Assembly: GCA_018697195.1 (NCBI GenBank)
Contig: CM031861.1
Coordinates: 4,283,393-4,347,392, forward strand
Origin: Certhia americana
Taxonomy: Eukaryota > Chordata > Aves > Passeriformes > Certhiidae
Direction of reading: 5' to 3'
DNA length: 64,000 nucleotides
Shown here: positions 1 through 19,695 of the stretch, piece after piece
Layout of the letters: each line of letters begins with the position of its first letter
Numbering within the stretch: the stretch's first letter is position 1
Translations under genes and position numbers: made by a program
The notes under the pieces: generated by a model
Told to the model about the DNA's origin: nothing
What the model saw: only the letters and a program-made list of their open reading frames with translations
Databases searched by the model: none

Positions 1-559
1 CTGGGGCCGGTGCCCCCAAACGCCCGCCCCCGCGGGCCTCGCCAGCGACCCAGCACAGGAAGCTCCAGGTGCCACGGGGGGTGGCCGGGGGTCGAGCCGG
101 GTCCTTGCCTCGCCGTAGATGCTGCTGGGGGCGGTGCCCGGGTCCGCTGGGAGAGAGGTCCGGTCGGACCTGTGCCCCGGTGGGAGCGGGGGCAGCTCGC
201 GGCCCTGCGCCCGCTGCACAGCGACGACAGAGGTGCGCCGGCGCCTCCAGGAAGGCCGCGAGGCCCTTCGCCCCGGTAGCTCCTTGAGGGGGTGGGTCCA
301 CGCACAAGTGCAGCATCCAAACCTCTCCTGGCTGCAGCCTGTGAATGGCCCCCCATGGGCCCGAGCAGGCCGCCCAAAGTAACGGCGGCATATGGGGGGG
401 CTCGTCGGCCGATCGGGGTGCGCATGGGCAGCCAAGGACAGCGCAGCACGGGAACAGGTGGGGCCGTCCCCTCTCTCATGCGGGGCTCTCCCACTTGGAG
501 TCACAGCCGCCGCAGGGTTGTTGTTTTTTCGTTTTTGTGTATAAAACACGTTTCCTTGC
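1..559. other. GC- and CpG-rich block of unknown nature
   Basis: The first roughly 530 bases are strongly GC-rich with many CpG dinucleotides, unlike the AT-rich DNA that follows. Open frames cross it on the + strand (10-279, 292-840), but their predicted proteins are rich in Pro, Arg and Gly and then run into the pyrimidine tract, so they are probably composition artefacts. I recognise no protein or repeat family. It may be an intronic CpG island, the edge of an unknown repeat or a scaffold artefact. Confidence 0.5.
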
Positions 560-1090
560 TCCTTGTTTTTGGTCCCTTTCCTTTCCTTTCTTGCCTTGTC
601 TTTTGGTTTCCTTTGTTTCCTGGTCCGTTTCCCGTTTCCTTTTATTTTTTTTTCCTTGGATCTTCCTTTCCTTATTCCTTGCCTTCCTTTCCTTTCCTTT
701 TCCTTTCCTTTCCTTTTTATCCTTTTCCTGTGTCCTTTTCCTTTTCTCCGTTTCCGTTTATGTATCCTTGCCTTTGTCTTTCCTTGCCTATTTTCCTCTT
801 TCCTTGTTCCTTCCTTTCCCCTCCCCTTTCCTCCCCTTAGTGCCTCCCCTTTCCTCCGCCCTTTCCTTCCTCCCTGATCCATCCTCCCCTTTCCTCCCCT
901 TTCCTCCCTTCCCTCCTCCCCTTCCTCCCCTTCCTCCCCTTTCCTCCCCTTTCCTCTCCCCTTTCCTCCTCCCTTGTCCTTTCCCTCCCCTTTCCCTCCC
1001 CCTCCCCTCTCCCCTCTCCCCTTTCCCCTCTCCCCTTTCCCCTCTCCCCTTTACCCTTTCCCCTTTCCCCTTTCCCCTTTCCCTTCCCAG
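560..1090. repeat. Long polypyrimidine tract, TTTCC grading into CCCCTTT/CCCCTCT
   Basis: About 530 bp of nearly pure C and T on the + strand. It begins as TTTCC-type units and moves through TCCCCTTTCC units to CCCCTCT/CCCCTTT units toward the 3' end. The open frames here (including 345-1139 on + and 837-1160 on -) are simple-repeat artefacts. Such mirror-like tracts can form triplex (H-) DNA and are hard to sequence and assemble. Confidence 0.9.
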
Positions 1091-10367
<9,277 letters not shown>

Positions 10368-12147
10368 CAAACCTAAATATTTGGTATATTTTGTAGTGTT
10401 TGTGATTAAATTAATTGTGATTGTTTGCACAGAAATAAAATGTGGTATAAACATGTAAACACATATCAAACAGGAAGGTCTTACTGTAAAAAAAAAAATA
10501 CATCAAAGTGCAATCTGTATGAGTTGTGATGTTATCACTTTCATTAGGTTATATTTGTTCTATAAACATTAGAGTTTTAAGGGTTTACTGGTCAAAACTA
10601 TAGAGGCAAGTAGATACTTTACAGTATACAAGAGCTAAAAATCATAATTAAAGATTAAAGCACAACTAAGCAACCAAGTTGGCACATCTAATGCTCTTTT
10701 TAGAAAGCCAAAATTACTTGATCATTAAAAATGCACTTATATATTTGTTACACTGTATTGAAAGAGATTGTGTTAAAGACACACATTTACTCAGAGCAAT
10801 GTAGGAGTTGTGTGTTTAGCCTAGGACAAGAACTTTCCTGAAGAAGAAAGATTCAGTCCTAAGCATTTATGAGGATTGATCCAGTTCCCTTAATGGTAAT
10901 TGCATCAAGCCTAAAGAACAAATAGGGCATATTGTATGTTTATCGTGATTACATGCTGCAGGCTACTCTGTGATAAATAAAGGAATTATTTAGGAGTTTT
11001 ATACTGAATGTTTGGGCACAAATTCTTATTTCTCTTCTTTACAGAATCTCATGGAATTACAGGCATTGCCATGTTCTTCCCTGCATCTATCAACTAATAT
11101 AACAATACAAAATATTAAGTCTGACTTTTCAGGCAGCCTGACAAGTCCCTTTATCAGAAAACAAGTTTTATTATTCTATTCTTTGCAGTATATCCTGACT
11201 TTGTACTGGTGTCTTTAGACAGAGAAAAAACCCCAATATAACATAGAAAAAGATATAGTCTTTTACAAAATTCCAAAGAGAAGTTTACTATGAGCAAGTA
11301 GCCCTATGAAAAAGGATGCATTTGTTTCACAGAATATTTTGAAACCAATAGAAGAAACAGAGAATAATTTAACCCTTATTCTTCCCTTAATAGCTTTCAT
11401 ATTTTTACACATCGTGCCACAGTTGTATACATAGATATGTTTATTGAAGATACTGTAATTATAGAAAATGTTGTTATTTTAGAAATCCCTGAAAGAAAAG
11501 ATGTATTTGTCCTTCAGTCAAGCCTAATAATAATGGACACTGAATATGAGTAACATAAAAACTCACAATAAACCAAAGTGGTAAATAACTAGTGTTGGGT
11601 TGAAAGAAGCCAACAAGCGCCACGCTTGTCTTTTTAGCATAACTCAACAGTGACTGCAACATTAGTGTACCAAGCAATAAGTGCAATGCATTATGAAGTG
11701 CATAATCTTCTAGATGATATATTAACCTTCATTTAGCTTGTTGTATATACTTGGGGTTGTTGGGATTGAGCCAAACTGAACCAACTGGAGTTAGCAACAC
11801 CAGACCACTTCTTAATACTCTAAAATGACAACAATGATCCATTTCTTAATTCAATCAAATGATTATTATTGTATGTAATAATCCATTCTGGATTCTTGGT
11901 CTGTTCATTGTATTGTGCTAGTGATTGGAAACCCTGCTACCGCAATATACAACTTGAAGATTGTTTTTTCTCCTTTTTTTTTTTTAATGCAAATCATACC
12001 TTGACCTTAAGAAAAGAAGTATTTTGCTTTGTGCCTCAAAGTGATGTAAAATGTGACCATAGCTTTTGCTGTGTTTAATGAAAAAGATGTGGACTGTGTC
12101 ACTTTTGTTGCTGCAAAAAGTGTTAATAAAATGCTCTATTTATCCTT
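10368..12147 (+). other. SLC17A6: SLC17A6 3' UTR (probable)
   Basis: No coding sequence follows the stop. The region is AT-rich, has several ATTTA pentamers and no identifiable repeats. AATAAA signals lie at 10434-10439, 10976-10981 and 12125-12130. The last is followed by a T-rich stretch within 25 bases and gives a UTR of about 1.78 kb, similar in size to the long UTR I recall for the human gene. The extent is inferred; RNA evidence would be needed. Confidence 0.65.
10434..10439 (+). terminator. SLC17A6: Proximal poly(A) signal of SLC17A6
   Basis: AATAAA lies 67 bases after the stop codon, followed by TGTGG, which resembles a GU-rich downstream element. It would give a very short 3' UTR isoform. 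Another AATAAA stands at 10976-10981. Confidence 0.4.
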
Positions 12148-12150
12148 TTA
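12125..12150 (+). terminator. SLC17A6: Distal poly(A) signal of SLC17A6
   Basis: AATAAA at 12125-12130 is followed by ATGCTCTATTTATCC and a T/A-rich downstream stretch, a plausible cleavage site near 12145-12150. Unique sequence without coding features follows. Confidence 0.55.
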
Positions 12151-15100
12151 TATAAAAAGGACCACTATAGTTTCTTGTAATTTTTAGACGTGTTTTAATA
12201 TGGGTGACAAAAATGACAGTCACTGCAGAACAAATTCTTCTATGGACATGGAGAGAGTCTCACAGCTGGCAGCTCTGCTCCACACCCAACCTTTTACACT
12301 TTCTGTTCTTGCCTACAGCCATGTACATACCTGTGGTGGGAGAGGCACCTGTCTCAAGATTGTTTCCCCTCTCATAAGGATGACTGGCACAGGTGTGGAA
12401 GAGTAAGGAGCAGGAGGATCAGTGTGACAGATGAACCTGGGAAAGACAGACAAATCTGTGTTAGTGAAAAAGCTGGCATAGATCAGCACACTCTAAAGAA
12501 AATGAAAATCTACACATTGCTGTCTGTGGAATTTTTCCCTTTCTTGATAATATAACAAGGCTCCTTAGTTGAAACATACTCCTTTCCTTCTATTTTTTAG
12601 ATAAACACCATAGCAATCAGTAACTTTAGGAAACCCTATATTATTTTTATATTATATTAATGTTATATTTAATATAATGTTTTTATTTATTATTATATAT
12701 TTATTATAATTTTTTTTCTTTTCAATAATTTTCTTTCACCAGGTAGAATAATGCAGAAACATCAAACTGAACAAAAGGCTTCAGAACACTAACCAGAGCA
12801 GTAACAGGCCCAGTGCTGCTCACCACCAGGCTGGTTGTCATGAGATGCTGAGTCAGTTAACATACAAAGTTGATGCTGTTTTGATGGACTGGTGTGATGT
12901 TGCCATAGAAACTTCCTGAAAGATCCACAAATAGGATAGGTAGGGGCTTCAAAATTACTGTTGTATTTATTGTGGTAAGTGGACAGCTCAGAAAAGACAA
13001 ACAAAATAAAAATCAATTCTTATTAATTTTCAGTCTAATCTTACAGATTCTCTATTTTGGAATTATTTCAATAATTTCCTTTCATCAAATAGAGGTAGGG
13101 TTTTTTTCTTATTAGCTTGAGACCTTGGAATTATGTAGAACAAAGGAGAGACTTAAACCCAGGCATTAGACACTGCATTGTTCAGCCAGCTACAACTCAG
13201 AGAGGACCCAACAATTGCCTGTGTATGTTACACTACTCAAGGAACCTCCACATTCTTATTTTAGCTCTCTGCTTCTGCTCTGGCTCCTTCACTTCTTCTT
13301 TCAATGGCAGAGCAGAAGAATCCATTCTTCTAGGAAGGAGAAGGAGTATGATAGGTCTTAAGGGTTTTGCTTCTTCACAGACTCCTATTCATGTGAAAAC
13401 ACAGGAAGCAATTATCAGGAACATGACAGAGAAGGAAGAAGGGGGAAATGGAGAAAATAATTGTGTTCTTCAAAGACAAGCAGCAACAGCTGTGTCTGCT
13501 TTAGGAAAAAGGAGAGTTAAGGGGAGGTGACCCTTCATCTAAACCCCTACATTTCTTCTCAGTAAATAGGTTTATGTTTTTTTCTTGCTACTTCATTTTT
13601 TATCAAGTAGTATTGCTAAGATATACCCCTCTAGCCCCTTCTGAACTGTGCCCTTTCTGCTTAGAGGTTTCTCTTCTGCACAGGTTCAAAGGTTGCTCTT
13701 CAAGCCTGTTGTACATGTATGGTGTAGTGCTCCCCCTTTGGAGGTCTCAGAAGCTCAAACCATCTCTGTTTGTCAATCAGACCATGTTGACAGTTACTTG
13801 CTGGTTTTGTCTTGTCACCAGTTTCTGTTCTTCTCCCCATTTGGTGTAGTCCCTTCTCACTTATGATGTTGAAAAAAAAGAAAGGAATTGTTACTCACAT
13901 TTTTATTTATTGCTTGGTTACCTTTTCAGCGAGGTAAGCAAAAAGAAGAGGCAGAATCCAGGTTCTGTTTAAATTGTTAGAAAAGCTTTGCTTTTAGATG
14001 AGCTAGAATAACACCTCAGATGTTCACCTTCCTGTCCTTAAATGATTCCATATAGGCAGTATCAAATTGGCAATTCTTAAAATATTTGAATCTCCCTCAG
14101 TGGGATCCTTTCTGTTAACATACTCTTTGTGCACAGATAAAGCTATCATAAAATGTTCTTTGCTTTCAAAAGTGATCATGAAATTCAATTGATCAAATTT
14201 AAAAAAAAAAAAAAAAACAAAAAAAACTTTCCTAAGGGGAAAAAGAAAGCCTCAAGGTAAAGGTTGAATAAAAGTTACAAAAGAATATCTGCAAATACGA
14301 ATGAAATTCTCTTTCAGAATGAAGCTAGGAATAGGAATGAGGGTGGAAGTCAGAATAAATGTCACAGTTCAAAGCTGTACCGTAAGAGAGATAACATCAT
14401 AGTCTCAGTTGCTGCCTCTGAAAGATGAAATGTTTTGTTCCTTTCATGATAAGCTGTGAAGGAGTTTAAAGGCTAGTATAAGTCTAGATTAACTACTTAA
14501 CAGCAGCTGCTTTTGTACTTGAAATTTGTCTGTGTCTTTTGCATGAATAATTTTCATTGCACTGGGAGATGGAAGAGTAAATAATCAAAGGACCTAGAAC
14601 TACAGTCAGATATTTTAATTAGATATCTATGGATATCCTCTCTATCCAGCTAGCGTGTCTCATGTTGCTAATCTAGCTTTGCTTAATGTCTCCGCTCAGC
14701 TGTAACCACAAGCACAGCAAAGAATGAAATGTACTATCTGTTTACTTACGAGCCTCTACAGAAACCTTAGTGTTTACTTAGTTATACTGAGGTTAAGTGC
14801 TTAGACAGTATCTTCCATGTTTGGGGCATTAATGCCACAGAATGATTGTTGGCAGATGTCTCCTTGGTCAAATTTCAACATTAGAAACATATAAACCCTG
14901 CAATTTTTTGTTTCGGGTAAAGCCACATTCTCTCAAACACCACAGGTGAGATGTTAGAAAACAGTACAAAATTACACTTTGGGCAATGGTCTAATCTGTG
15001 ACAGGCTTTTATCTGTAAGAAAGCAGGGAGAGAATAGGTATGAAACAGATGTCATGTCAGGCATAAAATATATGGATAAGTTAGAAGTTACAGGAAATAA

Positions 15101-15160
15101 AGCATGGTAGGACAATTTGAGGAAAAGCTTACAGAAGAGCTGACAAAATGCCTCACTTTT
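12151..15160. other. Intergenic, no gene recognised
   Basis: Unique AT-rich DNA with a very AT-rich patch at 12630-12720 and an A-rich run near 14202-14226. The longest open frame (13117-13530, 137 codons, +) resembles no family I know and lacks a supporting context. Confidence 0.6.
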
Positions 15161-15164
15161 TCAC

Positions 15165-15200
15165 AGAGAATCATAGAATGGTTTGAAATGGAAGAGTGAG
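15165..15200 (-). mobile_element. CR1 LINE 3' end, short fragment
   Basis: AGAATCATAGAATGGTTTG is the reverse complement of the CR1 3' terminus, which ends in ATTCTATGATTCT-like units. Only about 35 bp are recognisable. Confidence 0.6.
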
Positions 15201-15875
15201 GAGAAAAAACCCTGAGGAAGAAGTCCTGAATATTTGGTCACCCTTTCCCAAGGCTAGGGTGAGCTCAGAAGTTGTCTCAGGTGCTGATGGCCACATTCTG
15301 TGGCACCCAGCCTTGCCTCTAACACGATTCTCTGCCACAGGGACACTTACAGGCCTTAACTGCCCTGAGAATTTTGCACTTGCACCCCCAGCAAAAATGA
15401 TGCTTGGAAGCAGAAAATGAATTATGAGAAAGCATGCGAAGGAGAAAGTATTGCATTGCTAAGGTCGGAAGATTGCCATTTAATTGGAGTTTTTGTTGTA
15501 TAGTCAACTGAATGTGCCGACACTGGCTAGATGCCACCTATAGCCCTGCATTAAAAGAGTTTATGAAGAGAGCAAAGTAATTTTCTTCAAAGGAAACAAT
15601 CAGAACAACCAACAAAATGGTTTATAGTTTTTGTTGGAACCCTAGATACAGAGAATTTCAGATTTACTCTGCTGACAGAGAATGATCCTCAAAGATACAC
15701 TGCATTTGACCTGAGGCCATGGAAAAGGCTTCCAAAATTGAGTGATAGCACTGAAATTATGAGTGTGTAGTTGAATAGAAGTGTATTATCTCACAGGGTG
15801 AAAAATCTAGAGTTTGGAATTTTAGGATATAGTAATATATATGTAACAAGATGGAGGTTTTAGGGTGTAGTTCTT

Positions 15876-15984
15876 TCCTTCTCCTTCTCCTTCTCCTTCT
15901 CCTTCTCCTTCTCCTTCTCCTTNNNNNNNNNNCTCCTTCTCCTTCTCCTTCTCCTTCTCCTTCTCCTTCTCCTTCTCCTCCTTC
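15876..15984. repeat. (CTCCTT)n microsatellite with assembly gap
   Basis: A period-6 CTCCTT array interrupted by ten Ns at 15923-15932. The open frame running through it (15851-16051) is an artefact. The true array length is unknown. Confidence 0.95.
15923..15932. other. Assembly gap (10 N)
   Basis: Ten N bases inside the CTCCTT array. The number of N is probably a placeholder. Confidence 0.99.
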
Positions 15985-16289
15985 TTTACAAGTTCAGATG
16001 ATTTTGTGTGATTGGTTAGAAAAATCCACAGTGCAGGACATGGGTAACTAGTTATTAAGTTAGAAGTTAAAATAAAATAGTTAGAGTCTCATAATTAAGT
16101 AATTTAATCTTAAAATACCTTAGAAGCATAACTCTGCACTCCATTTTTACTCTGTTAACTTAAAATGTAAAAGCACTCAGGGTCAGTGTAACTATAAAAT
16201 AGATAAGAAATAATAAACATCCAAGTCCAAACAAGAATTCTGTCTGTCACACTTTTAATCCTAACCCTAAGAAGAAGAACCAAATAAAG

Positions 16290-19200
16290 CAAAGAGTTTG
16301 CCTGTAGTTTTAATCTATAATTAAATAGATTAATTATCCAATGTTATTTTCTTTTTGTAAGTGTTGCTTTGTGGAATTAAAATTGAATCAAATAAAGATA
16401 AGGTCATCTTTCTTCTCAGTTCTGTTGTCCTGTGGAATTATGTATGATCCTAGGGTCAATAAAGCACAATCATAGATGAAACACCAAATTAAATGTGATG
16501 CATGGGATGTATAACATATATAATGTGTGTATATATATTTATAGACATGATGAATGCATTTATGCTTGTTGACACATACAGGTCTCACACAGAAAACCAC
16601 AAGGCAGCTCTTGACCACCCAACTCTGCTTCAGGAATCCTGAAGCTGGTGATGGTTCACAATGGCTTTTTCTTGACTGCAAATGTGATGGGACAATGAAG
16701 AAGTGGACTGGCTGGGCTTTGTGAGACTGTATTGTCCATTTCATGAACATGAAAACACTGTTGACATATGCCCTGTCGTAACAAAAATATAATAATAATC
16801 TCAGTCAAATCTCTAAAAAAGACCTAATACATATATCATGTCTGTAAACTTTCTCCAAAAAGTTTTTGGGTCATTTTAAACAACCTGAAAATGAAATACA
16901 TAAAAAATTATATACATTAAATATTCTTTGCAAATATGTGTTTCAGAAAACATACTTTCGATTTTTTTCCATATATCCCAACCAAACTTACACAATTAAA
17001 ACCATTTCTCTCTCATTTTATATAGTGAAGACATTCAGTTTTAAAAAAGACAGAAATTAAATTCTAAGAAATTAGAATTTCATTTTAAAGGACATTTTGT
17101 GTGTTTATGTCTGTGTTTGATATGAGTAAAAAGAAAAGGTATTTTTCTAAAAAATGTTTTCTAGCTCATTTCTTTTCTTGCCTTAGAATATTTTTTATTA
17201 GCCTAGAAACTTGCTCATACAATGCCAACCTTATGCAACAGTAACTTACTGTTTATATCATTAAATATAAATACTCCACATTTTATTTAGAATAGAATCC
17301 TTTGGCCCATCAGTGATTTATTTGTTCCTGTGTATTAATTTAATTTGAGAGGAAACAAAAACTACTTTACAGACAACATACAAGCTGAAATAATTGTGTT
17401 GAAATAGCAGCACTATTTAACACTTGAGTACTGGGACTTGTTTAAGATGGATTCCCTAAGGAATGTTCAATGCACAGACTGTGGCACTTTGGAGAACCAA
17501 GTGTTATTCCTCTATCAAAATATCCAGCTCTACTCCCTATGGAGGCAATGTGTTTTGAAGAGTGATGTCAGGGCAATGAAGATAAACCAATTTCCTCAAA
17601 ATTGTCCCTCTTCCACTGGTGACTGAGCACTGCTAGGGATCAAGGCTCTCTGCAAGCACTGAAATTCTGTCCTGGAGCTGTCACCACCAGGTAGGAAAAC
17701 CCCCCCCCCCATCTGCTCACTAGATTTAACTCTGTGTTCCCTTTGAGAAGAACAGAAGAGATAGAGAGAAAGCCCCTACTATATTTTCCTCAAATTCAAA
17801 GCTCCTAGCATTTGTTAGCTCTCTGTTAGAAGGAAAGCTTTATTTTCACAGGACTTCACAGTGAAGTGGGTCAGCTTGAGAGTACTCCTGGGCTGTGGCT
17901 GCAGTGAATCAGAGGCTCAGATATCAGTCTCACATATTTCAAGAAATGTTCAAGTCCTTCTGTCACTGGATTGATCTTCTGTACTCTCCTACCTCTACCA
18001 CTTATTTAGCATCAGTTGGGAGGAGTATTTGAAGCAAAGGAAAAAGAAGTTTGCATGACACAGAGCAAAAGAGGCGAAGGTATGGCTCCTGGTCACCAAG
18101 GGATGTATTCATCTCCACCTGCCATGGTGCCCAAATGACAGATGTTCCAGATGTTTTGGTTCCAGCATCAGTTAGGTGGTACACCTTACTGCTCACCGAA
18201 ATTTCTGTCAGTATTGAAATAAGTAATAAATCTCATAAACAATTAAACAGCCTAGAGAAAAATCAGAAAAAAAGCCTCCTGGTTTGACTAACAAGTGTAT
18301 CTGGAGGCACTACTTGGAAATGCTTACTTTATTTTTTGTTATTGATTAATTTAATCTTGTAAATATATCACTTTCAATTATGTTACAAAAATAAAACACT
18401 TTAAACTATGTTATAGAAACCGCCCTTGCATCATATACAAGCTTTTTAACAGCAGCATGTTGGTAGCATGGCTTAACCATTCCCTGTGGAATTTCTTCTT
18501 TCATTTCAAGCAGCTTTGGCTTTCTTTCCTCTACAATGAATCTTCCTGGAATAATCTCACAAAAATCTCACAAAGAAATGCAGGAAAAGGAAGATGTAAG
18601 AAAGAACGAGACAGAAAAGAATACTCCAGCTGACTAAGGGGAGAGATTTAAAGGTCAGTATCAAAACAGTCTGCAAAACCAAGCATCAGAGAAGACAATA
18701 AAATCAATCAGCAATATTATACTGCTGATGTTTCAAAATTAACTATCTTAATAACAGAGTACAAACCTGTAACATATCCAAACACTTTTGGTCAACTTCA
18801 TTCACTTCCAAAATAAAAGGTCCATGTAATTTTTATTAGGAATTAAAATTTTTTTTAGAAACTATTTTTTTATAAGCATACATTACAGTTTGTATGGACA
18901 AAAAGAGTTTACAGAGCAGCTTGAAGCCTGATGTCACATTTTGTGGCTTTGATTCTGTTGCCTGAATAGACAGAGCAGGAGCCACCCTGTGACATCTAAA
19001 ATGAAATGATGTGGATCTCCCGGGGAAAAATACTGGAGTCCATCATTTCATTTGGTGTTTGAGGCCATTAATTTGTGATTAATAACAAAGTACAGGAAGA
19101 AATAGAGTTGAATTATTGATCTGCTTTGGGGCACTAATAAGAACAAGTTTACAGGTAATCTCTAAAGCATTTTTTATCTTGTTGCAATAAGAAAACCAAA

Positions 19201-19565
19201 TTTAATTAGCCCTCTGTTTTTCTTGCGGTTAATAGAATGCATGACAAAAAAATCAGCAACATATTCCTAATAAGGCATTTATGAATGGACACTTTGGTTT
19301 GCAGACATCATTCTCCTCAGTCTGCATCTGTAAAAAGAGCAGAGATTGTCAGTGACAACTCTGACAGTCAGCAGGGTTTGGGGTAAATCTTGCAACATGC
19401 TAATATTATATTTGCAGTAGATAAAATGCTTTACTACAAAAATCCAGGCACACTTTACCATTAGGATTTGCTCTTGTGTTTTGAACTAACCACATTACCA
19501 AGTAAGCAATCCTAGACTTTACAAGGGGTCATCTTTCAGCAGGTTCCTCTCATCCTAATCTTACC
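16290..19565. other. Intergenic, no gene recognised
   Basis: AT-rich DNA with short open frames on both strands and no recognisable domain. A run of 11 C lies at 17700-17710. The stretch around 19010-19240 is unique and has homeodomain-like TTAATTAG sites, but nothing shows that it is functional. Confidence 0.6.
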
Positions 19566-19570
19566 TTCAC

Positions 19571-19695
19571 AGTCTCTGGAGGTGGTTAAGAAAAGGCTGA
19601 ATGTGGCACTTAGTTCCATGGTCCAGCTGACATGGTGGTGTTTGGTAACAGGCTGAACTTGATCTCAGAAGTCTTTTCCAACATAATCAATTCTA
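19571..19695 (+). mobile_element. CR1 LINE 3' fragment
   Basis: The text from TCTGGAGGTGGTTAAGAAAA through TGGCACTTAGTTCCATGGTC and GGTGTTTGGTAACAGGCTG to GATCTCAGAAGTCTTTTCCAA follows the CR1 3' region closely. The terminal octamer repeats are decayed. Confidence 0.8.

Larger units (their letters stand above)
15632..16285 (+). mobile_element. Solo LTR of a songbird-type endogenous retrovirus, with internal CTCCTT microsatellite
   Basis: The segment begins TGTTGGAACCC and carries the string ATCTCACAGGGTGA and then AACAAGATGGAGG, an arrangement repeated in the element near 56.1 kb. It has a TATA-like ACTATAAAATAG near 16190 and an AATAAA at 16212-16217, the usual U3-R-U5 order on the + strand. 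The text after AATAAA (AACATCCAAGTCCAAACAAG) resembles LTR ends I recall from songbird genomes. No gag, pol or env sequence adjoins it. Ends are approximate and no target duplication was established. Confidence 0.6.

Noticed and set aside
13117..13530. 137-codon + strand frame
   Set aside because: No recognisable domain, no plausible neighbours, and the length is within chance for 52 kb of noncoding DNA.
16258..16270. Interstitial telomere repeat (CCTAACCCTAA-like string)
   Set aside because: Only about one and a half units, inside the 3' end of an LTR; no array.
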